Shown here: positions 10,866 to 22,814 of the stretch, piece by piece | How positions within the stretch are numbered: position 1 is the stretch's first letter | Layout: each line of letters starts with the position of its first letter | Source: Neoceratodus forsteri | Taxonomy: Eukaryota > Chordata > Ceratodontiformes > Ceratodontidae | Length of the DNA stretch: 64,000 nucleotides | Assembly: GCA_016271365.2 (NCBI GenBank) | Contig: CM057454.1 | Span: 695,345,501-695,409,500 of the forward strand | Reading direction: 5' to 3' | Program-made: the position numbers and the translations under genes | Notes under the pieces: generated by a model | The model's input: only the letters and a program-made list of their open reading frames with translations | What the model was told of the DNA's origin: nothing | Databases searched by the model: none

Positions 10866-13757
10866 TTGAGTTGTAAACAAATTCAACTTGACACTAAAAA
10901 TTTTCCTATACAATGTGAAACTAGTTCAGATAAATTAAAAATGAATCTAAATGTGCTACTTCTAAATGCTAGAAGTCTTATAAATAAGATCAGTGAACTG
11001 CACGTTCTATTACAAACCAAAAACATAGATATTTGTGGTGCAACTGAGACTTGGTTCTCAGATGACCAATGAGGTCAAGAAATCCTGGTTATATATTGCA
11101 TAAAAGAAATAGAGAATTATCTAGAGGAGGAGGGGTTGTCTTCTTTATAAAGGAATGTTATGACTGTATTGAAATTAATCTGGATATACCAGATCCTTTA
11201 GGTATTGAAATAATGTGGGTAAGAATAAACTCAAACATTGAACCACTAACATTTGGAATATGCTACAGACCACCATCTTTGGATACTAATAAGAATGAAT
11301 CTTGTGTGTATTATTTACACAATATTAATTTACCTGATAATATCGTATTAATGGGCAATTTTAATTTCCCAGGGATAAATTGGAAAACTCTTATTGGGAC
11401 CACTTAGCATGAAAAATGCTTTCATGAAACAACTTTTATTCTAGGAGTGGATCAAATAGTATTAGAACCCACTATACAAAAACATTTTCTTGATTTAATT
11501 TTTACTAACATTAAACAGTATTATAACAATCCAATTATTCTCGAACCTTTAGGTGATTCTGATCATTATATGCTTTATTGGGAAATAAATTGTTCCATTA
11601 ATGACAGCAAGGGAATTACTAAGATGAAAAATTATAATAATGCAAATTTTGAGAAGATAAAAACTCATCTCTCAAAATGGAACTGGAAGCAGGAATTTGA
11701 TCAGTTATCAGTGGAAGCTATTTGGGATAATATAAACACTAAACTTCAATTTTGTATAAATAGCTGGGTGCCCAATAGAAAAAATACATAAATATAAGGC
11801 AAAACCCAGTATGGTTTAATAATGATACAAAAAATTCTATAATAAGAAAGAAAAGGGCATTTAATAAATATAAAAAGAACAAAACAGATACAAATTGGAA
11901 TAGGTTTAAATCTAAACCAAACAAAGTATAAGATAAGAAATGCAAAAAAGGAGTTTGAAACAAATTTGGTCAGACAAAAGGACAATAAAAAAAAGTGTCT
12001 TTAATTATATTGGTTCATTAAAAAAATTCTCAAATTAGGGTTGGCCCTTTGTTGATTAATGACATATTAATATCGGATGAACAAGGTATGGCTAATGCAT
12101 TTAATAAACAGTTTTGAGTGTATTCAAACATAATGATAATTTGGACCCATTTGATGATTTAAATATAAATCACAATATCAACTTACCTACAGAGGTTCTT
12201 TCTGCTTTGATGTCTTTTAAAACCTCTTCTTCTGTGGGTGTTGATAATATTCCTTTTGTACTACTTAAAGAAATAGCATCAGAGTTGGTTGATGATTTGA
12301 CTTTTCTATTCAATAAATCTATATCACAAGGAACAGTCCCTAAGGAGTGGAAACTTGCTCAAGTAATCCCAATTCATAAAAATGGGTCTAAATTTAACCC
12401 TAAACAGTATAGGCCAATTAGTTTAACATCAAGTATAGGGCAAATTATGGAAAAACTCCTCCTACATAAGATTGAGGAACATATTATAATAAATGGTTTC
12501 AGTGACATATTTCAATATGGATTTAAAAAGGGTATATCTTGTCAAGATAACTTGATAAATTTTTTGAACCAGTAAGTTCAGCTTTGGATATGGGCTTTCC
12601 AGTGGATTTCATATTCTTGGATTATGAAAAAGTGTTCGATACCATCTCACATAGGGTGATAATTGATTGTTTAGTAAAACATCAAATATGTAACAATATA
12701 ATTAAATGGATTGCATCTTGGTTAACTGGAAGACAGCAGAAAGTCAGTATTCATGGTTATAACTCTCTGTGGAGTGAGGTGACCAGTGGCGTGCCACAGG
12801 GTTCTGTGCTGGGGTCTGTTCTGTTTAATATTGTTATTTCCAGTATGACAACATCTAACTGTGTATGGTTAAATAAATATGCAGAGGATGCTAAATTGGG
12901 CTGTATTGTTAATAATTCTACATCTGTACAAAATCTCCACATGAATTTTAAATGATATATCTAATTGGGCTATTCAAAATAATTTGTCCTTAAATATATC
13001 TAAATGCAAACTTATGCATTTTGTAAAATAACCAATGTCTCATTATGTAATAAATAATGTACCATTGATCAAAGTTTCTTCTGAAAAAGATTTGGTATTG
13101 TTATAAGCAATGATTTAAAATTTACGGATCATAACAATTTGACAGTTAAAAAATGTCATTATCTAATAAATTGCATTTTCAAAAATCTAAAAAGTAGAGA
13201 TGCAGATGTACTTATTCCATTATACAGCAGCTTGATTAGATCTAAATTTGATTATTGCTCTTCTTTTTGTGCTCCTACCTTGATAAAGGATAAGATCATT
13301 AAAGAAAAGGTACAACGGAGATATACAAAGAATATTAACAATCTAAAACAGCTTCCCTATGTAGACAGACTTAAAAAACTAAATCTTTACTCTTTGGAAT
13401 ATAGGTCAATCAGAGGTGACTTGTGTTTAATTTATCATGCAACAAGAGACGAGACCCTATTTGAAACTTTATGCTTAGATGGGGCAACCCCATTAACTCT
13501 CACGATCACACAACATCAAAATTAAGACATTTCTTGTAAAACAAAAAGGAAAACCTTCATAACACAGAGAATAATCCCTGTATGGAACTCTTTGCTGCAG
13601 GAAGTTGTAAATAGTCAAAATTTTAATACTGTATGTTTAAAAGAAAATTGGACAATTACATGGGTGACTATAAATATTATTACCACCCAAGTTAATGGGT
13701 GGTCAAGTTATAATGGGCTTGTCCCTCAACTTTGTATTCTACCTATGAACCTATAAG
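10866..13757 (+). pseudogene. CR1 ORF2: APE endonuclease and reverse transcriptase, inactivated
   Basis: The endonuclease domain runs from about 10941 (LLLNARSL), through the glutamate motif ATETW near 11050 and SDHYMLYW near 11560. The normally invariant GDFN motif reads GNFN near 11355, losing the catalytic aspartate. The RT domain (12114-12955) shows NPKQYRPISLTS, palm motif A as FLDYEKVFDT, GVPQGSVLG, and motif C as YAEDAKL where Y/F-A-D-D is expected. A thumb-like region follows at 13139-13525, then WNSLLQEVVNSQNFNT near 13590 in another frame. Stops at 11070, 11405, 11789, 12573 and 12953 break it into pieces. The protein would have nicked target DNA and primed reverse transcription there. 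Confidence 0.8.
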
Positions 13758-13877
13758 TCCTTATGCTATATATGCAGTACATTCCAGCTTTAACCTTGCC
13801 CTAAATTATGCAACACATTTCGGCTTAATAAATAGAGGGCCAGTTGGTACCTAGGAAGTTGACTTGGCGTTGGGAGC

Positions 13878-15400
13878 CTAGAAGCACCTACATATGTCTT
13901 TTAATTTAGAGATAGCTAGTGTTTTGTAGGAGTTAATTGATATGATGCTGGTTAGCTTCAGCATAGCTTGTAGTTGGTTCCAAATGTTTGGGAGGGCATA
14001 TGAGACAGCTCTTTGGCCAGCTGTGGTATGTGTCCTGGGAACATCTAATAGGATAAGGTTGGATTTCCTTAGGGAGTAGGCGCTATGCGAGATGTGTATG
14101 AGAGACATTAAATAGACAGCCAGTTTGTGGAGTAATAATTTGAGGGTCCAAATGCCAGCATGCAGGAGGCATCTGGTAGCAAGAGAGGCCCACCCAACTG
14201 CTGCATAAAGATCACAGTGGTGGGTCCTGTACACAGAGTTAGTAATGAAGCAAAGAGCACGGTGATAGAGTACGTCCAGTTAAGATAAGCTCAAGGTTGG
14301 GAGGAGACAAAGATAATATCTCCGTAGTCAAGCAAGGGAAGGAATGTTGCTTGGACAAATCTTTTGTGGGTCGCAAGAGAAAAGAGGGTCCTATTTCTAA
14401 AGAAGAAACCCAAGCGTGCTTTAAGCCTCTTTGATAGATCCTCGATGTCGTTGTTGAAGGAAAGCTTGTTGTCTATCCACATACCTAGATATTTAAATTT
14501 AGGTACGACTTCCAAGGGTTCACCTAGGGAGGTAACTATGATGTATTTAGGTGGGGTAGGTAGGGCACCAGACAAGGCAAGTCTCGAGAAAATCATTGTC
14601 TTGGTTTTTTTGGCATTTAAGAGAAGCTTGGCATTGATAAGGTTGCTTTCTAACTGGATAAAGTCAGCTTGGAGTGCTTCCATGACTTCAGTTAAGGACA
14701 AGCCTGATGCATACAAAACCGTATCGTCCGCAAAGAAATGTATGCTAGAGTTCTTCATGTGGCAGTCAAGGTTGTTGATGTCACAGGGAAAAAGATTGGT
14801 CCAAGGATGGAGTCTTGAGGACTTCTCTGGCAATTGGAAGGGGGGCAGATAGTAGGCCATCAGCTTTGACTTTTTGCATCTTTCCCGTGAGACAACTGTT
14901 AAACCACTGTAAGGTAAGTGGAGTGGCACCTATGTAGGCAAGACAGGTCATGGATCCAGTCATTAGAGACTTTAGCCAAGGTTGAGATGGTACTGTGCTT
15001 CGACCTGAAGCCAGATTGGGCTGGGTTTAGGAGTGAGTGTGCTTCAAGGTGATTTTTTAGTTGGTTGTATATAAGTTTTTCCAGCACTTGGAAAGAACGG
15101 GCAAGATAGAGATAGGACAGTAGTTGTTTAAGTCACAAGGATCTCCTGATTTGAAGAGAGGAAGAACATGGGCAGATTTCCAGCAGGATGGAACAGTGGC
15201 TGTGGTTACAGAGAGGTTGAAGATGTGAAGGATGGAGTCTGTGAGCTGGGCATAGCCTAACCACAAGAGAAATTATTCAAGGCCATTGCTCCCTGCACTT
15301 TTCTTGGTGTCAAGGCTAAGAATTATGTCTTCGACTTCTTTGTAGCTAAACAGGCACAACTGGAAGGAATGAGGTGGAGTAGCATGTGTAGAATCTGGGC
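13878..15400 (-). pseudogene. L2 reverse transcriptase domain, palm motif A deleted
   Basis: C-terminal half of the same L2 ORF2. It shows SAHVLPLFKSGDPCDLNNY (15200-15150), the QSGFRSKHST region near 15020, the palm C motif FFADDTVLY near 14735 and the long thumb region (14690-14291). The catalytic motif A segment (DLS-AFDTVDH in the family) is missing: sequence passes from SNDWIHDL straight to the segment before TLQWFNSCLTGK, implying a deletion of a few dozen codons near 14960. Additional frame changes occur near 14930 and 14290. The reading ends at 13878 after ISKLKDICRCF. Confidence 0.75.
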
Positions 15401-15405
15401 TAGTG

Positions 15406-17112
15406 AAAAAGCAGGAATACTGAACAAATATTTCTGCTCAGTATTCACAAAGAGGAGGGAAGTGCCTAATCCAATTAACAGAAGCACTCTTGATAGGGGT
15501 CGATCCCAGTCCTTTCACAGAAGAAAGGGTTCTGCAAGAACTCCTAAAACTGAAGGTGGACAAAGCAATGGGTCCTGATGGAATTCACCCCAGAATTCTA
15601 AAAATTAAGGAAGGAACTAGTGAAACCACTGGTTACTCTTTTAATAAATCATGGGAGTATGGTGTGAGTACCGAGGACTGGAGGAAGGTGGATGTGATTC
15701 CCTTCACAAAAGTGGGACCAAGACAGAAGCAGGAAACTACAGACCTGTCAGTCTGACCTCTGAAAGTGATGGAGTCACTTCTGAAGGAAAGAATAGTTGA
15801 GTACCTAGAGGTCAGTGGAGCACAGGATCCAAGGCAGCATGGGTTCACAGTGGGAAGGTCATGTCAGATGAATCTAATAGATTTCTTTGACTGGGTGACC
15901 AAAGTAGTAGACCAGGGAGGGGCTGTGGACATGGCCTACCTAGACTTTAGCAAGGCATTTGACACAGTCTCACACAAAGATTGATAGTCAAATTAACCAG
16001 CCTGGGAGTGGGTCCCAGGGTAGTAGCCTAGGTAAAACATTGGCTGGACAACAGGACACAGAAGGTAATTGTAAATGGAGTCCACTCTGAAGAAAGAGGC
16101 GGTTACTAGTGGGGTGCCGCAGGAGTTCAGTATTGGGTCAGTCCTTTTAATGTCTTCATCAGTGACATTGCAGAGGACTGGAAGGAAAAGTATGCCTTTT
16201 GCAGATGACACAAAGATCTTCAACAGGGTTGATACACAAGGAGGTGTGGAAAGGATGAAAAGGGACTTGGCAAGGTTGGAGGAATGGTCAGACGATGGCA
16301 TGGATTCAATGCAAAAAGTGCAAAATAATGCACCTGGGAAACAAGAACCCAGGGAAGAATACACAATGGGTGTGGAGGTAGTAACACAACAAAACAGGAA
16401 AGGGAACTGGGGTAATCATATCAGATGACCTTAAGGTTAGCAAGCAATGTGAGAAGGCAGTAGGGAGGGCAGGGGTATACTGGGATGTATGGGAGAGGCA
16501 TCAGCAGCAGAAAACAGGAAGTTGTTATCCTCTGTACAGACAGTTGGTGAGACCCCATCTGGAATACTGTGTCCAGTTCTGGAGACCCCATCTCCATAAG
16601 GACATAGACAGGATAGAGGCAGTCCAGAGGAGGGCAACTAAATGGTGCAGGGTCTGCAAGAGAAGCAGATGGAGGAGAGACTAAAGGAGCTTAATATGTA
16701 TACCCTTGAGGAAAGAAGGAGAGGGGGGACATGATAGAAACTTTCAAGTACCTCAAGGGAATCAACAAAGTCCAAGAGGGTAGCATCTTTCAGAAAAAGA
16801 GACTTGCAAGAACAAGTGGACACAATTTAAAGATAGAAGGAAGGCGGTTCAGGGGCAATGTGAGGAGTATTATTTCACAGAGAGGTAGTGGATGCATGGA
16901 ACAGCCTTCCTGAGGAATAATGAGGTCTAACACTGTGGGAGAATTCAAGAATGCATGGGACAGACATAAGGCAATTCTTGTGGGGGCAGGAAGATATAGG
17001 CTGTTGGTTGACTAGGATCTGCGGCCTATCCTGTAGGTAGGAAAATGGGCAGACTAGATGGGCCTAGCGGTCCTTATCTGCCGTCAAAGTCTATGTTTCT
17101 ATGTTTCTATGT
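15406..17112 (+). mobile_element. 5'-truncated CR1 inserted in the L2 element
   Basis: Plus-strand CR1 beginning just upstream of the RT domain (AGILNKYFCSVFTKR) and ending in a TTTCTATG repeat tail. TAGTG at 15401-15405 and 17113-17117 fits a short target duplication. RT words include LKLKVDKAMGPDGIHPRIL (15550), the motif A segment YLDFSKAFDTVSH near 15950, SGVPQEFSIGSVL near 16110 and FADDTKIFN near 16200 with the catalytic aspartates kept. The C-terminal region carries LEERRRGGT-type sequence and a WNSLP-like region read through frameshifts. Its 3' UTR (GCAGACTAGATGGGCCT...CTTATCTGCCGTCAAAGT) is shared with the CR1 copies at 46-48 and 60-63 kb. Confidence 0.85.
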
Positions 17113-18449
17113 TAGTGTTGCTATTCACTCGGCTAGCGTATGGGGAGGAGTCAAATGCTATCCCGGCAGTGGCAAAGTGAAGGTTAAGTTCTTCGAGGAT
17201 TCGCAGTTTATTTTTAACCATCCCGTCCTTGGCCAGAATCTTGGTGGGAAGGGAGGAAGCAGCAGGATGGTCTTCAATGGATCTCAGTGTCTTCCAGATT
17301 TTTTGGGAGTTCCCTTTGGCCTGCTCCAGAGTGGAGATGTAGAAGTTTACTTGTACACTTTTAACACAGACATTTCTGGCAGTTCTAAATGCCTGCCAGT
17401 CTGCTGGGTTCTTTGTGTGCCTGTCCCTAGCCCATAGCTTGTCTCTATTGGTAAGTACAGATTTGGGCTCTTGGGTGAACCACGGATGTGAGATTTTCCG
17501 CACCCTCAGTTTAATAAGAGGAGCATGCTTGTTAATTAGGGTGGTGAGGTTGTCATTTAGGACAGAGACAGTGGCATCAGCAGATTTGGCAAGATATAGG
17601 TCTTGACACCTGATCGTAGCTAGATCGGTTAGGAAGTTTACTGAGTTGAATTCACGGAATGAGCGTTTCATTCTGAATTTAGGGTGCTGCTGGGTTTTAG
17701 ATTGGAATCTTGTACATACAGTGATATTGTGGTCACTCATGTCGTTATGGAAAACTGCAGAATGTGAAATTTTATGGGGATGTGAAGTTAAGATGACATC
17801 TAAGAGTGAGCTGTTGGCAGAGTTAGAAGCATTAATTCTTGTGGGTTCAGTTACTATCTGTGTAAGACCCAGCTCATCACAGATGGCTTTTAGGGAGTGG
17901 GATTTAGCAGTGAGCCAATCCATATTGAAGTCCCCTAAGATTATTGTTTCCGTGTTAGCAGCCAAAGTTATGGATTTCAACAAGTTAAGAATTTCTGTGC
18001 CTCCTGACGGGGGTCTATAGCCACCAATGATTGTGATGCATTCTGAGGATGAAAGATGAAGTTTAAGTGAGACAATCTCGTATTTCTTGGGCTTAGTTTT
18101 ACAGGAAATGCTGCTAACATCAAATTTTGATTTGGCGTATACAACCCCCCCCCCTCAAAATCCCTATCAGCCCTAAAGAGCTTGAGCCTGGTATAGTAAT
18201 TTGCGGATCAGTGTTGGTCTTTTTTAGCCATGACTCGGTAATTATAATCAGATCTGGGTCAGTGTGGGCTGCCCAAACTTGAAGATGATCAAGTTTTTTG
18301 AGCAGGCTTAGAATATTGACCATCATCAGTTTCATCCCAGGAGCAGCTGCAAACTCCGACGGAGAAGTGATTTGAGTTGGGGGACCTGGATTTACCTGGA
18401 TTTGTGTACTCTGCTTTAGAAAAGTTAAAACATTAGCAACATCATACAC
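17113..18449 (-). pseudogene. L2 endonuclease domain and linker
   Basis: N-terminal half of the L2 ORF2, transcribed leftward. It shows MVNILSLLKKLDHLQ, the glutamate motif IITESWL near 18235, ILGDFNMDWL near 17930 with the aspartate kept, and the SDHN motif near 17720, so most APE-type catalytic positions survive. The frame 17983-17099 stays open for 294 codons through a basic linker (WFTQEPKSVLTNRDKLW). A frameshift or stop lies between the 18449-18120 and 17983-17099 segments. The open frame runs into the inserted CR1 tail at 17112; the last few codons of that frame are CR1 sequence, not L2. Confidence 0.75.
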
Positions 18450-18464
18450 TGTGCTTGAGGCAGT

Positions 18465-19024
18465 GAATGATTACATTGTATATTATGCCTGACATTACTG
18501 GATTATTATAAATAAAACACAGTGGGCTGGATATTCCAGTGATTAGCACGGTGCTAACAGAGTTAGAGCTGTACTAACTACGTTTTGCACTTGAGAAACA
18601 CTGAAAGGGTAAAAGTGCCCTATTGTAAGGCACAGTTACTGTGACTCTAACATGTTAGCAGATGACTGATAAAGCAATCCAGTCACCTATGCAAATAATG
18701 TGTTTGCACCTGGTATACTGGTGTCCTGATATATTCAAATGTTTGAGGAGGTGCTAACCATCTGTTAGTGCCATGCTAGTTAATGTCTCCACAAACAAAG
18801 TCTTAACCACATGCACAGTGGTGCACCCCCCTTTGCTGGCAGCACTAATGAAAAACTATGTTGTTGTGCATGCATGGTATAACAGTAGGCAGGCTTAGTT
18901 TTTCTGCAGTCTACAATCTCCATATCCCTATACAGCAGTATATAGCAATATATAACTTGTGCAGGGCAGATGGCAGACAGCTTGGAAGGGAGCAGAGCAG
19001 GGTAAATGCTGGTCACTGTCTGCG
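18465..19024. other. Unassigned sequence between two L2 copies
   Basis: Several GCTAAC and GTTAG words recur (near 18552, 18655 and 18755), hinting at a short inverted-repeat element, but no boundaries could be fixed. No gene. Confidence 0.35.
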
Positions 19025-20941
19025 GAAATGCTTTTTTTCAGACCTAACCAAAGCCTTTGACCTCGTGGACCACCAGCTGCTGCTTCACAGGTTAAGAGGC
19101 CTAGGGCTGTCTCCTGGATCAGTTCAATGGTTCTCCAGCTATTTATCCAGGCAATCTCAAAAAGTCTGAATTAATGGTGTTACCTCCAACAGCTGTGAGG
19201 TGTCAGTAGGTGTACCCCAGGGATCAATACTGGGTCCTCTCCTCTCCTCTTCAGCATCTTTGAACCACCTCCTGATGCCTGTCCCATCGCCTGAGATCCT
19301 GCTATATGCAGATGACCCAGTGCTATTCTCATAAAACTCCTGCCAGGAAGCACTGATTAAGGAGTTGTAGAACAACTTTAACCTACTACAGGAATGGTTC
19401 AAGGACAGCATGCTGGTGCTCAAAAGTAAAAAAAAAAAAATAAGGCAATGCTCTTTGCCGGATGACAAAAAAAGAGGTCCACCGCATCTTTCTCAATTAC
19501 CTGCAGCTCTTGCACCACCCTGGAGAAGGTAACCTCCTTCTGGTATCTTGGTCTCACCATAGATAAGTCCCTATTGTTCAATGAACATATATGCAATGTT
19601 ACCACGGTGGTCAATAGGAAACTAGGGGCTCTGTACAGGCACCAGTTCTGTCTTACTCCAGAGGCCAAGACACAGGCAGTCAGAAGTACAATCCTTCCAG
19701 TCCTGGACTATGGGAATGTAGTCTATGGGGCCACCACTGAAACTAGCCTGCTCAAAGTGCACGTCTCCTTAAATAAAGCCTGTAGGTTTGTGTTAGGAGC
19801 AGACCACCTATTGCATACATATGAACTGTACATAAGGACTGAATGGCTCCTACTTATGGATCGCATTAAGCTTCATGCCTGAATCTTGGGACAGAGAGGC
19901 CCTACTCGGACTTGCACCTCCCTCTATACAAGCCTTATTCCGTCCAGCCCCAGCTGAACATGCCAAAAGAAGTGTTACCAAACATGCATTAGCTGTTCCA
20001 TTCAGAAGGACTGCCTTGGGGAGATGAGCCTATGCTGTCAGGGCCCCTGCTTGGATAAATGAGCTACCAACCGCCATCACAAGCCTTACCCAACTTGGGC
20101 CTTTCAAGTCTGAGCTAAGGAATTCTATCCACCTTCCTGTACATTGCTATTGCCACTCTTAACCCATGAGCCAGCATGCCTCTGTTTCCCAAAACCATGC
20201 TCCTAAAGACTATCTCCCTTCCTGTACGCTGCCACAGCCACTATTAGCCTAGTAGGTAACAGAATCCTAGGCTTGCCAAGGTTCTTCTTTCACTCTACAA
20301 TTTGATACAAAACTCCTTGCTCACCACCTGCCCATGTCTGCCCATCTGCCTGCTCACCTTTCTCCTCTCACACTCTCCCTGACAAACCTTCACCCATTGA
20401 CCTCTGTACACCACCCACATTTGAGCCTACCATCATCCCCTTCCTTTGATTCCTCTTCTCCTACCTAATCCTGATTTGTTCCCTCTACCCTTTCTGACTA
20501 CTATGCCTAGGCTGACTCCTCTGGCTATAGCCTAGTAACCTTTTGGTATCAGTTCTGATGAACAGATCCATCTCCGGTTTCCTCCCAATACAAGATCCTG
20601 CCTAGCTTCCACCACTGATTTTTTTCTCAAACTAACACCTAACTCTGACTTAAGCACTTAATTGTATGGCATGACATGTGAACCCAACCCCATTGACTAT
20701 GTACCCTTGTTTTGGTTATGTGTTGTTATTTGCCTATGGCATCCTACATTGTTATGCTATTGCTAATGTTTACTGATTTCTCCTGTTCACATTTCTCTTA
20801 CTATTAGATGTTCTTGACAATGCCTATTAAGCTGCTACTGATTCCAAACTTGTGTACCTTCCCTACTCTTGTGCGATCCTTTGTAAATGAGCTTTTAGCA
20901 TAAAGGTTGTCATTCTGATTACTAAATAAATAAATAAATAA
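19025..20941 (+). mobile_element. 5'-truncated L2 LINE
   Basis: The copy starts inside the RT palm at FSDLTKAFDLVDHQLL (motif A intact, about 19040). It continues with GVPQGSILGPLL near 19210 and LLYADDPVLF near 19305 (motif C intact), then a thumb region through frameshifts (ILPVLDYGNVVYGATTETSL near 19690). The 3' UTR ends TTTGTAAATGAGC...TAAATAAATAAATAAATAA at 20926-20941, the typical L2 tail. Several stops and frame changes, plus an A-rich run near 19430, show it is dead. No convincing target duplication was found. Confidence 0.8.
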
Positions 20942-21258
20942 GTGCAACAATGCTGTCCCAGTCCAGAACAGAATGCCTCAACATAAATCTCTGCCTTCAA
21001 AAACCCAAAAAAGTATAAAAGAAACCCTGCCACTTCTCACTTCCTTACTTGTGAACCGATCGTGATCTAAATGTGTGTGCGTGCGGGGAAGGGGGTTATG
21101 ACCAGAAAAATATGCAGCAACCACTACACATCCCTCTACTGGCTAATACAGTAGATACCGAGACTACTTTATTAAATAAAAGGACAAAAATACATTTGTA
21201 GTCATTTTTATAGAATTTTTTTTTTCTAATCCTATAAAAAAATTACACATGTAGCCCA
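20942..21258. other. Unassigned sequence
   Basis: No gene or recognisable repeat; a short TG-rich stretch lies near 21072. Confidence 0.5.
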
Positions 21259-21261
21259 ATT

Positions 21262-21425
21262 TCTAAGCACAATAATACCCTCCAGGGTGGGCAGTATGGG
21301 CAATACCAGACTTTCCAGGGGCTATAAGGCCCTCTGCCTGTGGTGTCAGGTCTCATTATGCCCCTGGGCAGTCTGGTGTTGCCCAATACCGCCCACCCTG
21401 TTGGATATATTGCTTGCTCAGATCC
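21262..21425. repeat. Foldback MITE, copy G
   Basis: Left arm from 21266 (TAAGCACAATAATACC, then CCAGGGTGGGCAGTATGGGC) pairs with a right arm ending near 21421. Inner stem words GGGCAATACCAGACT and CCAGGGG are matched on the other side. The loop contains CTATAAGGCCCTCTGCCT, a variant of the family core. The stem is unlike those of copies A, B and E. Confidence 0.75.
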
Positions 21426-22160
21426 TTGTTGTTCTGAATTCAATACATTTCAATGCATTTCATTTCATTTATTAAAATGAAAACCTATGGACAAAATGTC
21501 CCATTTTCCTAGGCAACCATTGTTAAGTTATTCAAAAATTACATATGCAATGATAACGTATAGTGATACATGCAGGCAGTAAATACTGTACGTTACTAAT
21601 CATAACATTTGCAAATGTCAATGGTACTATACTACAGTGAAGCCCATTTATCTGAAACTGTTGGGAGACATGAAATATGTTCGGATGAGATGGGTTTCAG
21701 TTAAGTGGGAGAGCACTGATTTATGGGTCAGATGGTCAGAGGCAATCAGATGCAAATTGCAGGTAGCACAGCACACACTTCCAAAAAGACTCACTGTTAA
21801 AAACAAAGTGCTTTACCAAACTTTACACTTTATTTGTTGTACAGTATTTTAAAAATTAAATTTTATTCTTTAATCATAATTCTTAATGTCATTTAACTAA
21901 GCTGTAAACTAGACTGGTTTAAAATAGTTGTTGATTCTTGTTTTTTATTTTATAGTTCTGCATCTTTCTTGCCTTATATAGCTGAGAAGCAAGATTTGCA
22001 GGGGTCAGTATCTGGAACATTTTCCAGCCAAAGCAGGCCCCGTTTGAAGTGCTCAGCTGCCTCACTGTCAGTTGGAAATGTTGTTTGAGTGTCAACATCT
22101 TCTTGCTCATTCTGATCTTCCAGCACCTCCATATCTCTGGCATTCAGCACTACAGACACA

Positions 22161-22814
22161 GGGCGGATTCACAAAGGGTTTGCCACAAGCTGCGACAATT
22201 GCAGCTTGAGGCAATGGACAGCATCCTGGACCCTGTGCCTGATGCAGAAGCAAACACGGTCCAGGAGCCTGTGTCCTGTGGCTTGCGGCATCTGTGCAAG
22301 GTGGGCACAGCCCCCATGTATGCTACAAGCCACGGAACAGGGCAGGCTGCAGATGCACCCACAGACGGAGCTGTGTTGCCCACCATGCCCACCCCTGATC
22401 CCGTCAGGTGTGGATCACAGCCCAGTCCCCTTAATATTAATAGTCCCTCCCCACCGTCCACTCCTGTAACTCCCTGGTAGTCTACTGGTCCCCTCCCCCA
22501 CCAGACAGTGCAGACCCCCATTCCACTGCAATACCCGCCGACAACTGGCACAACCTCCACTCACTACCATGGGCAGCCACCAACTGAACTGTACTGGGAG
22601 CACATATTGTACATATTCGTGCTTGGTGAATGACAGCAGCTCTCATTTACTGAGCAGGTATATGTACAATATGTACTCCCAGTACAGCTGCTTGCTGCAT
22701 GTCACAGGCTGTCTTTGTGAAACACAACAAGATGCAACTCAGGACGCAAGTGCTACCACCATATTTTTGGATGCAAGTTGCCTTGCATCCTGAGTTGCCT
22801 CTTGAATCTGACCC
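22161..22814. mobile_element. 654-bp non-autonomous element nested in Tigger (Harbinger-like?)
   Basis: ACA is present on both sides (22158-22160 and 22815-22817). The ends are imperfect inverted repeats: GGGCGGATTCACAAAGG on the left, and GGGTCAGATTCAAGAGG as the reverse complement of the right. A 3-bp duplication with GGG ends suggests PIF-Harbinger or another 3-bp-target superfamily. Both ends carry hairpins: 22180-22193 with 22201-22214, and 22734-22750 with 22782-22798. A third, larger one pairs 22589-22623 with 22653-22687. The overlapping open frames show no motif and are probably composition artefacts. Confidence 0.65.
22589..22687. repeat. 35-bp-arm hairpin inside the 654-bp element
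   Basis: CTGTACTGGGAGCACATATT... at 22589-22623 pairs with its near-complement at 22653-22687 around a 29-base loop. Confidence 0.75.

Larger units (their letters stand above)
9445..13757 (+). mobile_element. Nearly full-length CR1-clade LINE
   Basis: One plus-strand element holds a GC-rich 5' leader with a small hairpin (CCCTGC/GCAGGG near 9455), a zinc-finger/SGNH ORF1, an endonuclease-RT ORF2 and a 3' end CCTATGAACCTATAA near 13757. It is much more AT-rich than the CR1 copies at 15-17 and 45-63 kb, and its 3' end differs from their TTTCTATG tails, so it is a separate CR1 lineage. Stops, frameshifts and two altered catalytic positions make it inactive. The 5' boundary is approximate and I found no clear target duplication. 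Confidence 0.8.
13860..18460 (-). mobile_element. L2-clade LINE, minus strand, split by a CR1
   Basis: Minus-strand endonuclease-RT element occupying 18460-17113 and 15400-13860, with the plus-strand CR1 at 15406-17112 between. The linker protein on one side (YASRVNSNT) joins in frame to the other side (SPDSTHATPPHSFQL) when the CR1 and one copy of TAGTG are removed. Words such as FKSGDPCDLNNYCPIS, LLNAKKTKTMIFS and FKYLGMWIDNKLSFN place it with vertebrate L2 elements. The 3' end lacks a clear TAAA tail, so that boundary is approximate. Confidence 0.8.

Noticed and set aside
14364..14852. A 162-codon plus-strand frame
   Set aside because: Antisense shadow of the L2 RT thumb, whose minus-strand reading has clear family motifs.
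17646..18020. A 124-codon plus-strand frame
   Set aside because: Antisense shadow of the L2 endonuclease domain.
22049..22560. 143- and 136-codon frames on opposite strands
   Set aside because: Both are inside the 654-bp non-autonomous element and run across its hairpins and borders; no domain and no support.
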